A stretch of DNA of 64,000 bases from Paramecium octaurelia. Its lineage: Eukaryota > Ciliophora > Oligohymenophorea > Peniculida > Parameciidae. This document shows positions 50,953 through 62,434 of this stretch, one piece after another (the stretch's first letter is position 1; the number at the start of each line of letters is the position of its first letter). Location of the stretch: contig CAJJDP010000077.1 of the NCBI GenBank assembly GCA_905182995.1, forward strand, positions 1-64,000. The letters run 5' to 3'. Below the pieces are notes generated by a model. The model ran no database searches. It had not been told where the DNA came from and saw only the letters and a list, made by a program, of their open reading frames with translations. The position numbers were made by a program, and so were the translations under genes.

Positions 50953-51105
50953 TTTATAGAATTTTGCGGATTATATTATTTTAAATAATTAATATTGTGT
51001 TTAAGACTGAGATATGAATTGTATAAATTAATATAGAGTACATAATATAAATATAATCCACAAAAATGAAGTTCAAATAATAGTATGTAGTATAATTAAT
51101 TGCAA

Positions 51106-51591
51106 TCAAATAAAACAACTTAATAATTCTTAACGAATTTCATATTTCTTTTTGTCAGATATTTTGTATTGTCTACTTATGTTAGTGACAATTTATTCTA
51201 TGTTAGAATCTTCATATAAGTAGATTTTATTATTAGTATGAATTCCATTATCGTTTATGTTTAGATTAACTATTGCTATAGGGTTTTTGACATGTTGTTA
51301 TAAAAATTAAACTTATCCCGCCGCAAACTATTCCCAATCATCTTCATTAGAAGTCTTCAATCTTCTTTCTACTGATAACTTTTTCCTTTAAGCTGCAATA
51401 CTAGCATATTTATTTGGTGATTATTATCGAATATTAGTAGATTTAGAAATCGTACATTATGAATTACTTGTAGTAAAAGTAATATTTTCCTTCCTACTCT
51501 TAGATGTAAGACTGAGAACATTTGCGTATTCAGAGAAATCTCTCATCTTTCTATTGTCTTTATATAAGTGAAGATATTCACTTACTTTCAT
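51106..51591 (-). CDS. hypothetical protein, 161 residues
   Basis: A single frame runs from ATG 51591 to TGA 51106-51108. The N-terminus (MKVSEYLHLYKDNRKM) is followed by a Ser/Thr-rich basic region, a DDWEQF motif and a C-terminal stretch of alternating hydrophobic residues (PIAIVNLNINDNGIHTNNKI, YLYED) that suggests a small beta-rich domain. No family was recognised. A later in-frame ATG at 51546 is possible, but the earlier one adds protein-like residues. Confidence 0.65.
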
Positions 51592-51652
51592 TCGTTATTT
51601 ATATATATTGTGTAGAAAATATTATTGTTTAATGTACGAATTTATGAAAATA

Positions 51653-52381
51653 TCATCCATAGATTTTAATGGGCTTACCCATGGAAGTCTTGATGTGGAG
51701 CGTGCCAACATTCTACCATCCCTTTTTCAAGAGGGACACCAAGAAGTTGATGGTTGTACTCAAGTTTTATCTGAGTTAATCTTCGGACATTTCATCAGTA
51801 CCGAAGGCTGTACCAAGTGACAATGTGTTTTTCAATTGGAATCTGAATTGATTTTTAAAAAAAGATACTTGACTGAAGACTTGACTTCATTGACTTTGCT
51901 GCTGACTGATTCTGTTTCAGGGATGGCAATTGGGAATTTACCGATCTTGGTGAAGACATTACCAACAAGTCTTGGGATTACTTTCATGAGGGATTCTGAG
52001 GCAATGAGGATGTCAAAAGGTTTGCACCACTTTTTGATTGGCTTCTTCTCTTTGTTGAACTTCTTCAGGCCGTCTTAATCGATCGCGGTGAGACCGAGGG
52101 CCTTGGCCTGATCTGAATCGATGAGAGGTAAATCGTACCGCAATGAGTTAAATTACCGATAACACCGATTTTGATGTTAGGGTAAGGAGCATGTAACAAA
52201 CGTGTTGAGCCTTAGAAACGCTTGTCTTTCTAAACATCGTAATCTCTCAATTAGATTTACAACTCTGTGGTCTCCTTGAAGTTTCTCTTCTTTCTCTCTG
52301 TCAACATTTCATGGATGTATTTCTTCAATTATTCACCTTGGATCTTGCTAAAGAAGGATTAAGAGAGATTTAATACCTCAT
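51653..52381 (-). CDS. RPL10A: 60S ribosomal protein L10a (uL1), 215 residues
   Basis: Four exons are joined over introns at 51843-51868, 52113-52138 and 52348-52376, giving 216 codons; the first exon is only 5 bases (ATGAG). The sequence is typical of the family: KRNFKETTELQIQLRDYD, QKDKRFQGSTRLLHAPYP, FDILIASESLMKVIPRLVG, INFLVSLLKKGWQNV and the end MGKPIKIYG. It is a component of the ribosomal L1 stalk. GC content is higher than in the neighbours, as expected of a highly expressed gene. Confidence 0.97.
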
Positions 52382-53034
52382 TGCTAATTTTTTAAAAAAA
52401 ATTTAAATAAAATAAAATCCATCTAATCAACTCTTTAATTCATCATTCTCACTATAAATTATATTAAATTATTATTATTTGAATTCTCAACGGGGTATTC
52501 CCCTTCATTCTACTTCTTCTCTCCTCAAATTAACTATGAATAGCCATATCTAAGCAGCTTAGAATAGATATCCTCATTCAACTAAAAAGGATTAAACCTA
52601 ACACTAGTTAGTATTCCTTCTAATTATAGGTTAAATTAAGAAAATACTCATATGCCATCAGAAAGGATAAATATGTGTTAATTATTTTTAACTTGATATA
52701 ATTATAATCACAATTAAATATAAATATTTTAAATTATTGCTTTCTATTAAGCCTAGTCCACTATCTCATGATAATTTATATAAGAAATATGATAATTAAT
52801 AAAATACAAATTGGGTGTACTAAATTATTTGAAGTTACCAAATTAAATAAAGATCCTTCTATAATTTACTTGAATTACAAATTACGTTCACAAACTAGTT
52901 TACTTTACCAAATTTTATTTAATTAGAAGTTAATAAAACAATTTAAACATTTTATATTACCTAGAGTAATGTAAGTCAACAGCTAAACCATCTGTGGCTT
53001 GACTAGAATATCATTGGTTTTTCTAATCCAATAG
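52382..53034. other. gap with a possible tiny minus-strand gene
   Basis: The stretch before duplication C is AT-rich. On the minus strand, ATG 52658 followed by a GTG-starting intron-like segment would give a peptide of 37 residues (MAYEYFLNLTYNQKEYQ, then NEDIYSKLLRYGYS) ending at TGA 52525-52527. The non-standard intron makes this doubtful. Nothing else was seen. Confidence 0.25.
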
Positions 53035-53242
53035 TAGTAAGCGTACACACAGTCTTCATAACAAATGTGATTTGTTCAATAATATTAAGTGCTTCTTGAG
53101 GCTTTGAAATGCCAATTAGATACGCTTTTCCATAAGCATAGTAGAGATATGAAAATTTGAATTAATTACAAAATTTTTTATTAATAATAGCAGAGTAAAA
53201 GTTTTTTGCAATATTTATGGATTATTGATAAGGTTTGGATGA

Positions 53243-53662
53243 TTTTTAGAATTAATATTCTTAACTTATGGAGATAGGGTATGCTTTGGAAATGAATAAA
53301 TAGTTAATAAATAGTAAGGAAATGAAATTATAAATATTGGAAAAATTGAAATTAAATGGAAATAGAAAGAATATGAATTTTGCTTTGATTTAGGGGAATT
53401 TATGGTTAATGATAAATAAGATTCTGTATTACAAAAATTGTCTAGTTAAATTATACATAATATGAAATTTCAGTTCAAATCATAGAATTTTCTCAAATTT
53501 AACTGAGCCTTTATTGGTAATAATACAACAAGCTCTGCATAAGCTTTGACAGATGTTCCAGCTTCTTAGAAAGAAAATGAAGAAGAGATATTCAGACTTA
53601 TGGTATTTGCTAATATTGAAAATATTTCCAAATACAAATTAGATTATTTGAAGTTTTTATGA
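53243..53662 (+). pseudogene. interrupted plus-strand frame, unidentified
   Basis: One frame is open from 53243 to 53503, is stopped by TGA 53504-53506 and then continues in the same frame to TGA 53660-53662. Both parts look protein-like (FCFDLGEFMVNDKQDSVLQK; NEEEIFRLMVFANIENISKY). No standard intron covers the TGA and there is no clear start. It could be a pseudogene or a gene with an unusual intron. An identical copy lies at 54610-55029. Confidence 0.35.
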
Positions 53663-53737
53663 CAAATTAGGAGTTGATAGAAATGGACAAGTTTCGGTGC
53701 AATTAAGGGAGTGGAAGATTATTTTTTAGTATTTTGA

Positions 53738-54282
53738 TCAATCAAATGATTCACATTATTATTTATAATTCTTCAGCAACTTTGATAGCATAGCGGAATG
53801 TTTGCCAATCGGGGGTTAGTTCTATCTAATTTAGGTCAGCATCTGCATAAGCAAATCTACTCCTTATTTCATGCACTGCTCATTCACATTCCCATTTTGA
53901 TTTACATGGCCAAAGGTCACTTTGGTATATTTTTAGATGTCATTCACATCTGTGGGGATCTTGTTTCTGTTAGTCATGATGCTACAAAGTTAACTTACTT
54001 GTCAAAAAGTGCAACAATAATTGTTGTGATCACTCTTTTATGGCGATTCCTTTTAGCTTTCTTCTAAACTCTTCCTTCCTTTAGATAAACTGATTTTACT
54101 GCTTTGACTGTTGACTGTGGAATTTAAAATAGTTAAGCCACCTAAATAGTCGTCTGCATTAATACTTCTCTAATTTTCATCTTCTCTTAAAATAATTTTT
54201 CCACTATTTACTATCGTTTTTGGTCATCAACAACATTATATTTGGATGGTCTCTTTTAAGTGGTTTTGGTCATTTTTTTCAT
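53738..54282 (-). CDS. helix-turn-helix (homeodomain-like) protein, 162 residues
   Basis: Three exons are joined over introns at 54142-54165 and about 53967-53998, giving 163 codons. A 17-base intron at 53982-53998 would also keep the frame. The N-terminal half holds a helix-turn-helix: RQQIVEKLFQEKMKIREVA, then QLFQIPQSTVKAV and the linker YLKEGRVQKK, followed by a basic stretch KRNRHKR. This style resembles the DNA-binding part of Tc1/mariner-like transposases and of many small ciliate proteins derived from them. No catalytic domain follows. The C-terminal part (YTKVTFGHVNQNGNVNEQC) is unrecognised. The role is probably DNA binding. Confidence 0.65.
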
Positions 54283-54401
54283 TCTCTTGGTTATTTATTA
54301 AAATTAATAATGTTCTAGAACATTAATTTATTATTTTAAGCGAAACTTACATTTTATTAATTTAATTAATTCCGATCTTTGTCCAGTATAAAAACATTTA
54401 N

Positions 54402-55767
54402 TAGTAAGCGTACACACAGTCTTCATAACAAATGTGATTTGTTCAATAATATTAAGTGCTTCTTGAGGCTTTGAAATGCCAATTAGATACGCTTTTCCAT
54501 AAGCATAGTAGAGATATGAAAATTTGAATTAATTACAAAATTTTTTATTAATAATAGCAGAGTAAAAGTTTTTTGCAATATTTATGGATTATTGATAAGG
54601 TTTGGATGATTTTTAGAATTAATATTCTTAACTTATGGAGATAGGGTATGCTTTGGAAATGAATAAATAGTTAATAAATAGTAAGGAAATGAAATTATAA
54701 ATATTGGAAAAATTGAAATTAAATGGAAATAGAAAGAATATGAATTTTGCTTTGATTTAGGGGAATTTATGGTTAATGATAAATAAGATTCTGTATTACA
54801 AAAATTGTCTAGTTAAATTATACATAATATGAAATTTCAGTTCAAATCATAGAATTTTCTCAAATTTAACTGAGCCTTTATTGGTAATAATACAACAAGC
54901 TCTGCATAAGCTTTGACAGATGTTCCAGCTTCTTAGAAAGAAAATGAAGAAGAGATATTCAGACTTATGGTATTTGCTAATATTGAAAATATTTCCAAAT
55001 ACAAATTAGATTATTTGAAGTTTTTATGACAAATTAGGAGTTGATAGAAATGGACAAGTTTCGGTGCAATTAAGGGAGTGGAAGATTATTTTTTAGTATT
55101 TTGATCAATCAAATGATTCACATTATTATTTATAATTCTTCAGCAACTTTGATAGCATAGCGGAATGTTTGCCAATCGGGGGTTAGTTCTATCTAATTTA
55201 GGTCAGCATCTGCATAAGCAAATCTACTCCTTATTTCATGCACTGCTCATTCACATTCCCATTTTGATTTACATGGCCAAAGGTCACTTTGGTATATTTT
55301 TAGATGTCATTCACATCTGTGGGGATCTTGTTTCTGTTAGTCATGATGCTACAAAGTTAACTTACTTGTCAAAAAGTGCAACAATAATTGTTGTGATCAC
55401 TCTTTTATGGCGATTCCTTTTAGCTTTCTTCTAAACTCTTCCTTCCTTTAGATAAACTGATTTTACTGCTTTGACTGTTGACTGTGGAATTTAAAATAGT
55501 TAAGCCACCTAAATAGTCGTCTGCATTAATACTTCTCTAATTTTCATCTTCTCTTAAAATAATTTTTCCACTATTTACTATCGTTTTTGGTCATCAACAA
55601 CATTATATTTGGATGGTCTCTTTTAAGTGGTTTTGGTCATTTTTTTCATTCTCTTGGTTATTTATTAAAATTAATAATGTTCTAGAACATTAATTTATTA
55701 TTTTAAGCGAAACTTACATTTTATTAATTTAATTAATTCCGATCTTTGTCCAGTATAAAAACATTTA
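54402..55767. repeat. direct duplication C, right copy (1366 bases)
   Basis: This is the second copy of 53035-54400. It is continuous with the NAA15 gene to its right, while the left copy is continuous with the sequence after the ribosomal protein gene. Confidence 0.9.
55105..55649 (-). CDS. helix-turn-helix protein, duplicate copy
   Basis: This is the same gene as 53738-54282 shifted by 1367 bases, with the same exons and introns and no difference seen. It is complete in both copies because the block covers the whole gene. It is most likely an artificial second copy in the assembly. Confidence 0.6.
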
Positions 55768-55819
55768 ATAAATAATAATTTTATATGTATATATATTTAT
55801 ATATAATATACTCCACACA

Positions 55820-58317
55820 TCATTGTTATTATTATGATACTTGTTGCATCTATTATGTTGATTAGAATTAGCTAATCTGATTGTTTTGCCACTCCAAATT
55901 AGGATCATATGTATAAAATGGATTAGTTGTCTATGATAATCATTATCAATACTTTAGCAGTTGGATATTCCTATAGGAATTCTAAATCGTTTGATTCTAA
56001 TTATTGTACATTAAAAGGTTTGTTCTATAAGATGTGTTCACAATGTGATTCTATTTGATTATCATATAATTAACATACTTATTGTTTTATCTAGATCGGT
56101 CTTGATCTCAACACTCTTCCAAAATTCAGCATCGAACTTATTCAAGTCTTATTGGTATTCTTGAACATATTATAGTTGGGGTCCCTTATATGAGTTTACT
56201 ATTCAGATTATATATGAAATCTTACAATACTAAATAAGCATAAGTTGGTACTTATGATTGACAATTCGATTTGATTCTGTTTGATTGTTTCTGAGCTTGT
56301 TCAATAATTTAACACTCAAAAGAGGTCTGTTCTATTGAATATAGAAAGAGACCAATTGCTTAAATGCCTAAAAGTTAACTTCCTTGTTGCTATAATTGGT
56401 GTGAATCAAGACCTAAGCGAATTGGTTTTACAACTTAATGATATCTTATTCAGTCTTCAATTATGACAATAGATATTCTCCTGAAAGATCGAATTTCTTT
56501 TGTAACTCAATGCTATAAATATGTCCTTCAATTGAAAACTATTCTCTCAGATGCTTTTCCTCCTCCTATTTTTATTACTGCTTTTGCAACTGTTTCTTCT
56601 CCTTTGGTGTCAACTTCTTCTACTCTACCTTTCCTTAATCCTATTACTTGAGTTTTAATCTATTCAAACCTTCAATCATTAGACCTGCAGTTTCAATGAA
56701 GTACTTAGCACTATATCTAGTATCCATAGCATCAAACATCTGTAACAATGATCTTAATGTGTATTTCCTTATTGAAAATTAATAGAAATCCAATTGATCA
56801 TCATACATCTCCTAATAATGTTTGAAGATCAAATAAAACTGAGCTAATGCTGGTCCAAGATAATTCAACCTTAACAATGTTCTACCAACTCCCAATTCAA
56901 ACCAAATCATTTGCAATTCATATGGATTTGATCCATCTCTCAAAAACATCCTCAATAATTCTTATGACAAATAAACCATATTTGCTCTTAAGGCATACTT
57001 GATTGTCTTATTGTTCAAGTACCTATCAGCCAAATCCAATTATCTAGCTCTATCTGCTGCCTCATAAGCCTCCTTGAATTTTTCTTACTTGTGCAAAGCC
57101 TTGGCCTTGATCAAATACAATTCGTGCAAAGTAGGCGTGTGGGCAATTGCCTCTTCAACCAATTCCAATGACTTTGCGTATTACTTAACTTAGTAATAAT
57201 GTTAAGATAAAAGCATCAATGCCCATAACTTTTAGATTGGTCCTGCATTTAAATATGATTCATATGCTTCTTTAATTACATCCAATTTCTCTTTTTATTT
57301 ATATAAATGTTTGATTTCTCTGAACAAAGAAGGAAGAGACTTCTAAAAGAATGGATCAATGAATTTCAAAAAATTAGTTTTGAATTTATCTCCACTCTAT
57401 TCCGCTAATAATTGACCCTAAACCAAAGTGTTCTCATAGATTGAGAGATCAAATTATGGATCTGCCTTTTTTAGTAATTAATAGTATTTCCAATTCTATG
57501 GCTATAATACCAAGAGGTGCTTTGCTGCTTCCACTGCTTCTTGAATCGATCCCAATTTGATATAGAGATCATATTGGAGTTCATAATAAGCCACCATATC
57601 AGTGATTTCACTTTTTATTATTAAGAATATTGTACTTTTTGAATGCACTTATATTTTATTTAGCCTTTTAATAATCTTTGGCATCGATGGCGAGTTAGAT
57701 TTGATATAATTTGAACTCATTCATTTCAACTTTCTTAATTGGATTCTGCTAATCCTTTTGAATCAATTATTCAGCTGAACTGATGGCTTTAAAGGCTATT
57801 TCATAGTTTCCAATCAAATGTTAAGCAAAAATGAATGCTATCCAATTCACTATCATGTTTGACTTTTTTGTCAATATCTTGTGTCTAAGTTAAGCATTCC
57901 CCTCAAAATCCCTGGTGTGAATTTACAAATTGGCAGTGTCCCTCTCCAATTAGATGTTTTCTTCTCCTTTTTTTATTGCTTACAAGAAACATTTTACAGC
58001 CTCAATATAATTTTTTTAGGCCTTATAAATCAAACCATAAATATGCCAACAAAAGTCTGATCCCAAATTCTTAAACACTGCTTGTTTAGCCAATTCTAAT
58101 CCCTTCTGTTGTTCATCATTGTAATACATAAAGATGGCCTTGAGAGACACCACCTCCCAATTATCAGGCACTTACTCCAACAATTTTTCAGTATTTCTGA
58201 GACCCTTTTTATAATCCTTAGCATCGAGCAATTTCTATTTTAAGTGATTATTCATACCACCAATGCTTTGAATTCCCCACTCTATTTAGCATTTAATGAG
58301 TTTTAAGCAGGTCTCAT
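55820..58317 (-). CDS. NAA15: NAA15-like auxiliary subunit of N-terminal acetyltransferase A, 790 residues
   Basis: Six exons are joined over introns at 55931-55952, 56051-56078, 56199-56225, 57611-57635 and 58235-58257, totalling exactly 791 codons. TPR-type helical repeats fill the protein, with family features such as LLDAKDYKKGLRNTEKLL, CWHIYGLIYKAQKNYIEAVK, NPYELQMIWFELGVGRTLLR and DQLDFYQFSIRKYTLRS. A Lys/Gln-rich stretch follows (KKLTPKEKKQLQKQQQK), as in other NAA15 proteins. The subunit holds the catalytic NAA10 on the ribosome, where NatA acetylates nascent N-termini. The C-terminus ends in a Gln-rich tail. Confidence 0.88.
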
Positions 58318-58526
58318 ATCTTAACAAATTAAATAAATAAAATTATTTTATGTATTACACCTTCCTCATCGGAAATTTATTGTAATTTCAAAAGTTGTTA
58401 TATAGATATAAATGTTTAAACTTAAAAATTTGATGATCAAAGAACCATTACAAATAATTAGTTTTGACTTCTATTAAAATTCCTATGTCTATAATATTTT
58501 AAGGAAATGAATAATACCAATATTCT

Positions 58527-59081
58527 TCATTTCAAATATAAATCAAATTTCAACGACTGAATTTCCAACGCCTCCCCCTCTAGTACTTTCAAATTTTTCC
58601 ATTTCCTTCCCATAACTACGTAATACCCCTACCAGATTGTATCAAGTCGATATTGTAGGGCCTGCAAACTTAACACCTCTAAAGACTGTACATTTTTACT
58701 TATAGTCCAGACTTAATAATCCCTAAAGCAGAAAGAATTAATCAGTTTACTTAACTGTGTATATGAGAATGCTTTGTTGATCAGGTAGAATATGAGCATA
58801 CACTCTACCATAGAGTATTCAAATAATTTTCTCCATACAACCCTCACCAATTAGGCTTATTTCCTTGTTCAAACCAACTTTGAATTAATTCTTTTAATCA
58901 TAAATTATAACTTTCAAATGAATTCTATAATTAGAACTTTATCATTTTTATAATCAAAACGAAAGATATAATCAGTAAACATGAGATTCTCCTAAACTAT
59001 TATAAGACCACCCAAAACGTGTTAATAGTATTTGTTATTTTTCAATTTTACAGACTCTGATATTTTATAATAAATCCACAT
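58527..59081 (-). pseudogene. damaged propeller-like gene
   Basis: The minus strand reads from ATG 59081 (MWIYYKISESVKLKNNKYYQ, then HVLGGLIIVQENLMFTDY) until a TGA after about 63 codons. It resumes in another frame (IIYDQKNQFKVGLNKE), meets a second in-frame TGA, continues (GRVYAHILPDQQSILIYT), crosses a standard 28-base intron and ends at TGA 58527-58529. The repeated beta-type segments suggest a kelch-like propeller. Two breaks make it a probable pseudogene, unless they are sequencing errors. Confidence 0.45.
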
Positions 59082-59640
59082 TTCTTGCAATCATATACTC
59101 TAAAGTTATAACTCCTCTACAATTCTTTAAATAAATGCATAATTTCACTTAAATATGAAATCAAAAATATATTCTATTATTCCTCCTATTATCTGAAATC
59201 GATCTTTACAAATGAAATCAATTTTAATAATAATGCAAAAACCAATGAAATTGAAATAAGACTCTTAATATATTCTTTACTTCGATTACCATATAATTAA
59301 TAACTTTTCCTTAAATTCCTATTTCTTTAATTGTTAGGTTCATATATCTCTTATGGTATTAAGACACTCTATATAGACTAAATAATAGATATTTTTTTAT
59401 TTAATATAATAATCTTTAGGAATAGGAATTCTAGTAAATATTCAAAGAATCAATAATTGGTTTAAATAATATTGTTTTCAAAAATTTATTAACGAGGAAG
59501 ATCGACTTATTAGCTTATAGGACTCAATTTTATCCTTAAATTAAATTTGGATGCTTTTAAATTTGCAGTATTTAAAAAAAAGAATCTTCTTAAAATTAAG
59601 TAAAGAATAACAAGAAAATTAGGGTGATTATTATTATTTA
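59082..59640. other. gap with a long minus-strand open stretch
   Basis: About 560 AT-rich bases. The minus strand is free of TGA for some 130 codons in one frame (about 59080-59480), including a CKKCG pair near 59090, and may belong to the damaged gene downstream. No start or motif supports a separate gene. Confidence 0.3.
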
Positions 59641-60676
59641 ATGTTTAAGTTTATTACCAATTATTAGTGTTGGAGCAAATTAATATTCGTTTTGGAAAAT
59701 ATTTGGTTAGGATCAGTTAAATAAATATTAATTCTTTTCTAATGTGTCATTATTGATGTATTTTTTATTCTAATTAATATTACTATAAGTTTTCTTATTG
59801 ATAATGGAGGCCTTTTTACTCAAGTTAATAAGAAAACCCTTACTAAATTAGACTTAAATTACTTTGACTAGTAAGCATTTTATGTGATCTAAGTATCGTA
59901 GTCGATGAAGGAAATAAATGAAGATGCTTCAAGAAAGGGGCTTTTTTGTAGAAAGAAGATTAAAATAGATTAAAATAATAATCATCAAACTTATTTTGAT
60001 GGAGGTTCAAAGGTTTAATGTGAAAATGAGGAACTAAAGGAAGGTAATGCAGGTATCAAAAAGGATATGTAATGAAAATGTATATGAATTAGAAAATTAT
60101 CATTTGAGGAGTAGGAATAAGATTTGATATTGGAATGTCACTACGAAAATTCGATTCAATACATTAGTGCTGAGACATTGGTATTATTTAAATTGACAAT
60201 ATAGATGCAAAGTATGAAATTACATGATGTGCTTCTATTCGATTGTCGATATCAATATGAATTTTAGGGTGGGCATATAAGAGGTGCAACCCATCTGCAT
60301 CATTTATTAAATTTATCTGAAGAATTATTCGGAGTAACTCAAGAGTCAAAGAAAATTGTGGTTTTGTATTGTGAATTTTCAATAAGCAGAAGTAAAGAAA
60401 AGTAAAAATTTAATATTACCTAGATATTTTGAGATTCGAAATTTGGATAGGAGCATGAATATATATCCAATGTTGACATACAAAAACCTATATATATTGT
60501 CAAAAGGATATTCAGAGTTTTATAAAAAGTTTTAACATATGTGTGATGGAGAATATGTAACCATGAACGATCCAAGATATGAATATGAGTTGGAATAGGA
60601 GGAGGAATTTAGAAATATTGCTAAACAGAAAAATAAATTAAAATAAATATAAAAAATAACTGGTTGTTTAATATGA
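59641..60676 (+). CDS. Cdc25-like rhodanese-fold phosphatase, 241-329 residues
   Basis: Exons are joined over introns at 60069-60092 and 60402-60423 up to TGA 60674-60676. The rhodanese-type domain shows FDCRYQYEFQGGHIRGATHL, the active-site-like loop VVLYCEFSISRS with the catalytic Cys position, and the Cdc25-like end LDRSMNIYPMLTYKNLYILS and GYSEFYKKF. Cdc25 enzymes remove inhibitory phosphates from cyclin-dependent kinases. The loop CEFSISRS has the Cys and Arg of the CX5R motif. ATG 59641 opens the frame, but its first 85 residues are hydrophobic and odd. ATG 59905 is the more likely start. Confidence 0.78.
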
Positions 60677-61008
60677 AATGAATTATAAATACACATAATT
60701 TTTATAATATAATAAATTAATTAGAAAATAAAAATGTAATTTTAATAAAATTAATGTCATCCTTTAAGATTAGTATCTAATTCTTAATTCTTTTTGTTGT
60801 TTATGCTTAAGGTGAAATTTCTAGGGCAATGGGGTGAGGTTGGATGATGTTTCAGAAAAAGATGAAAATGAAGAGTTTATATTTAATTTGTTGTCAGTTA
60901 CAAGTTGAATTAATTCATCTTTGAAGGGAAGGGAATGTACTGTTATAAATTATTATATTTTTATATCAATAATATATAATATGGAATGTCGTTAGAAATA
61001 TTTGATGT
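60677..61008. other. gap with a 27-residue signal-peptide-like frame
   Basis: A short plus-strand frame at 60754-60837 starts MSSFKISIQFLILFVVYAQG, which looks like a signal peptide, but it stops at once and no downstream exon joined. Nothing else was seen. Confidence 0.3.
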
Positions 61009-62049
61009 TCACAATTTGACTTTTTTATATCCACATCTCTGAAATTGATTATCTTGAAGTTGATAGTAATGGGAAATGCAATTGTGTTGTCTGGTCCTTT
61101 TATCATTATTATTGAACTAGATGCGATTTTACTGTGGTTAATAATTGTAATAAATATTAAAGTTGATAAGTTAATCTTCTTCGGTTGAGTTTGATTAGTG
61201 TTCGACCTAGAAAGATACCTCTGTCTTTATTCCCTTTCAGTTAAGAATTTAAATTACCTCTGGATATAGATGAGAATATAAATAATATTCTTGAGATTGT
61301 TGTGGATGTGCTAATGGCTTGGCGAATTCCATTATGTTTTTGTAATATTCTTAATTTGTACTTCCATATTTGAGAGAAATCCTGGAAAGAATTCAAAATA
61401 AATAATTACTCTGGAATTCCGTATTTAAGACAAGAATCGATGAATGTCGATACATTGTAGCCAAGTTCTTCGATGAGGTTAATGTCATATTAAACTTGGG
61501 AGATAAATAGCTGGTCGAGATCTTTGATATATTTGTATTGATAAAGTCCTGAGGCTCTATAATCTGGCACATGATTCTAAAAATATTTATGTATATTAGC
61601 CTACTTCGAACGTCCCTTGCACTTGTTACAGACCATTTTTCAGAGATTCAATGTATTTTTAAATGTATTGACTCAGCTTATGGATATCCTCGTCACCATA
61701 GCTATCCAATTTTTTAACAACATATTCCCATGGCGTAATGGAAAAGTCTAGTTGGGTGTACTAAATGACGAGTCTGCCCTTCTCGATTAAAACCTTAGAG
61801 ACCTTTTTATAGGGGTTTTGGCTGCTCACTCCCAACTTAAGATTATTATTGAAGACAATATTTTTGGCATCAGAATAGAGATGAAAATCCTAATTTTATA
61901 GAGTAGAAAAGGAATATTACTCCATTCATTCTAAAGGTTGAAAGGGGATTAAGAAACCTTTTAGGGAAGACAACGAGTTGAACCTTTTTTAAGGTTTAGT
62001 TTTCCTCTTCGTCTTCACTACAAGATGTGGTTAGTAAATGTTACTCCAT
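61009..62049 (-). CDS. hypothetical protein, 309 residues
   Basis: Five exons are joined over introns at 61234-61257 (ending AAG), 61382-61409 (ending CAG), 61577-61604 and 61890-61920, which together make exactly 310 codons. The N-terminus is acidic (TTSCSEDEEENQ). A mixed helical body follows (FSITPWEYVVKKLDSYGDED; QLFISQVQYDINLIEELG), and the last 100 residues are Gln-, Asn- and Tyr-rich. No membrane segment or known domain was seen. Confidence 0.7.
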
Positions 62050-62434
62050 CTCAATTTTTAATCAAATTAATTAAACTATATCCATTTTTAATATAAGCAT
62101 ATATATATGGCATTAATGATTATATTGTTATTTTGAAAGGGAAATATAATAATAATTACATTATTATTTGATCAGAATTAATTAATTAAATTAACTTAAT
62201 GATGCATCTATACATTTATAGATTAGTAAATAATTATTAATTACAATAAATATTTAATTAATTATAATCAATCCGAAAATACAAGTAAAGTGACCTAATT
62301 ATTTAATTCAGCCAATCTCCTAAATAGGACGCAAAAACGTATACAAATTCCAAATTAATACTCACTAAAATGAGTGTATTTAATAAAATAATCTACACCC
62401 ATAAATATATAAATATATTTTAAATTATTCATTA
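62050..62434. other. non-coding gap between divergent genes
   Basis: About 385 AT-rich bases lie between divergent gene starts, so both promoters should be here. A TATA-rich stretch lies near 62400-62420, just upstream of the pyruvate dehydrogenase start. No open frame was seen. Confidence 0.45.

Larger units (their letters stand above)
53035..54400. repeat. direct duplication C, left copy (1366 bases)
   Basis: The block recurs at 54402-55767 with an offset of 1367, apparently without differences, and a single n lies between at 54401. It carries the helix-turn-helix gene and a broken plus-strand frame. The pattern is the same as in duplications A and B, which points to unmerged contig ends. 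Confidence 0.9.

Noticed and set aside
51608..52078. Two plus-strand frames of 70 and 80 codons
   Set aside because: Both are antisense to ribosomal protein L10a.
53798..54067. Plus-strand frame of 89 codons with hydrophobic residues, also at 55165-55434
   Set aside because: It is antisense to the helix-turn-helix gene, whose spliced frame is far more protein-like.
60754..60837. Secreted peptide gene of 27 residues
   Set aside because: Only a signal-peptide-like start is present, with no mature part and no joinable exon.
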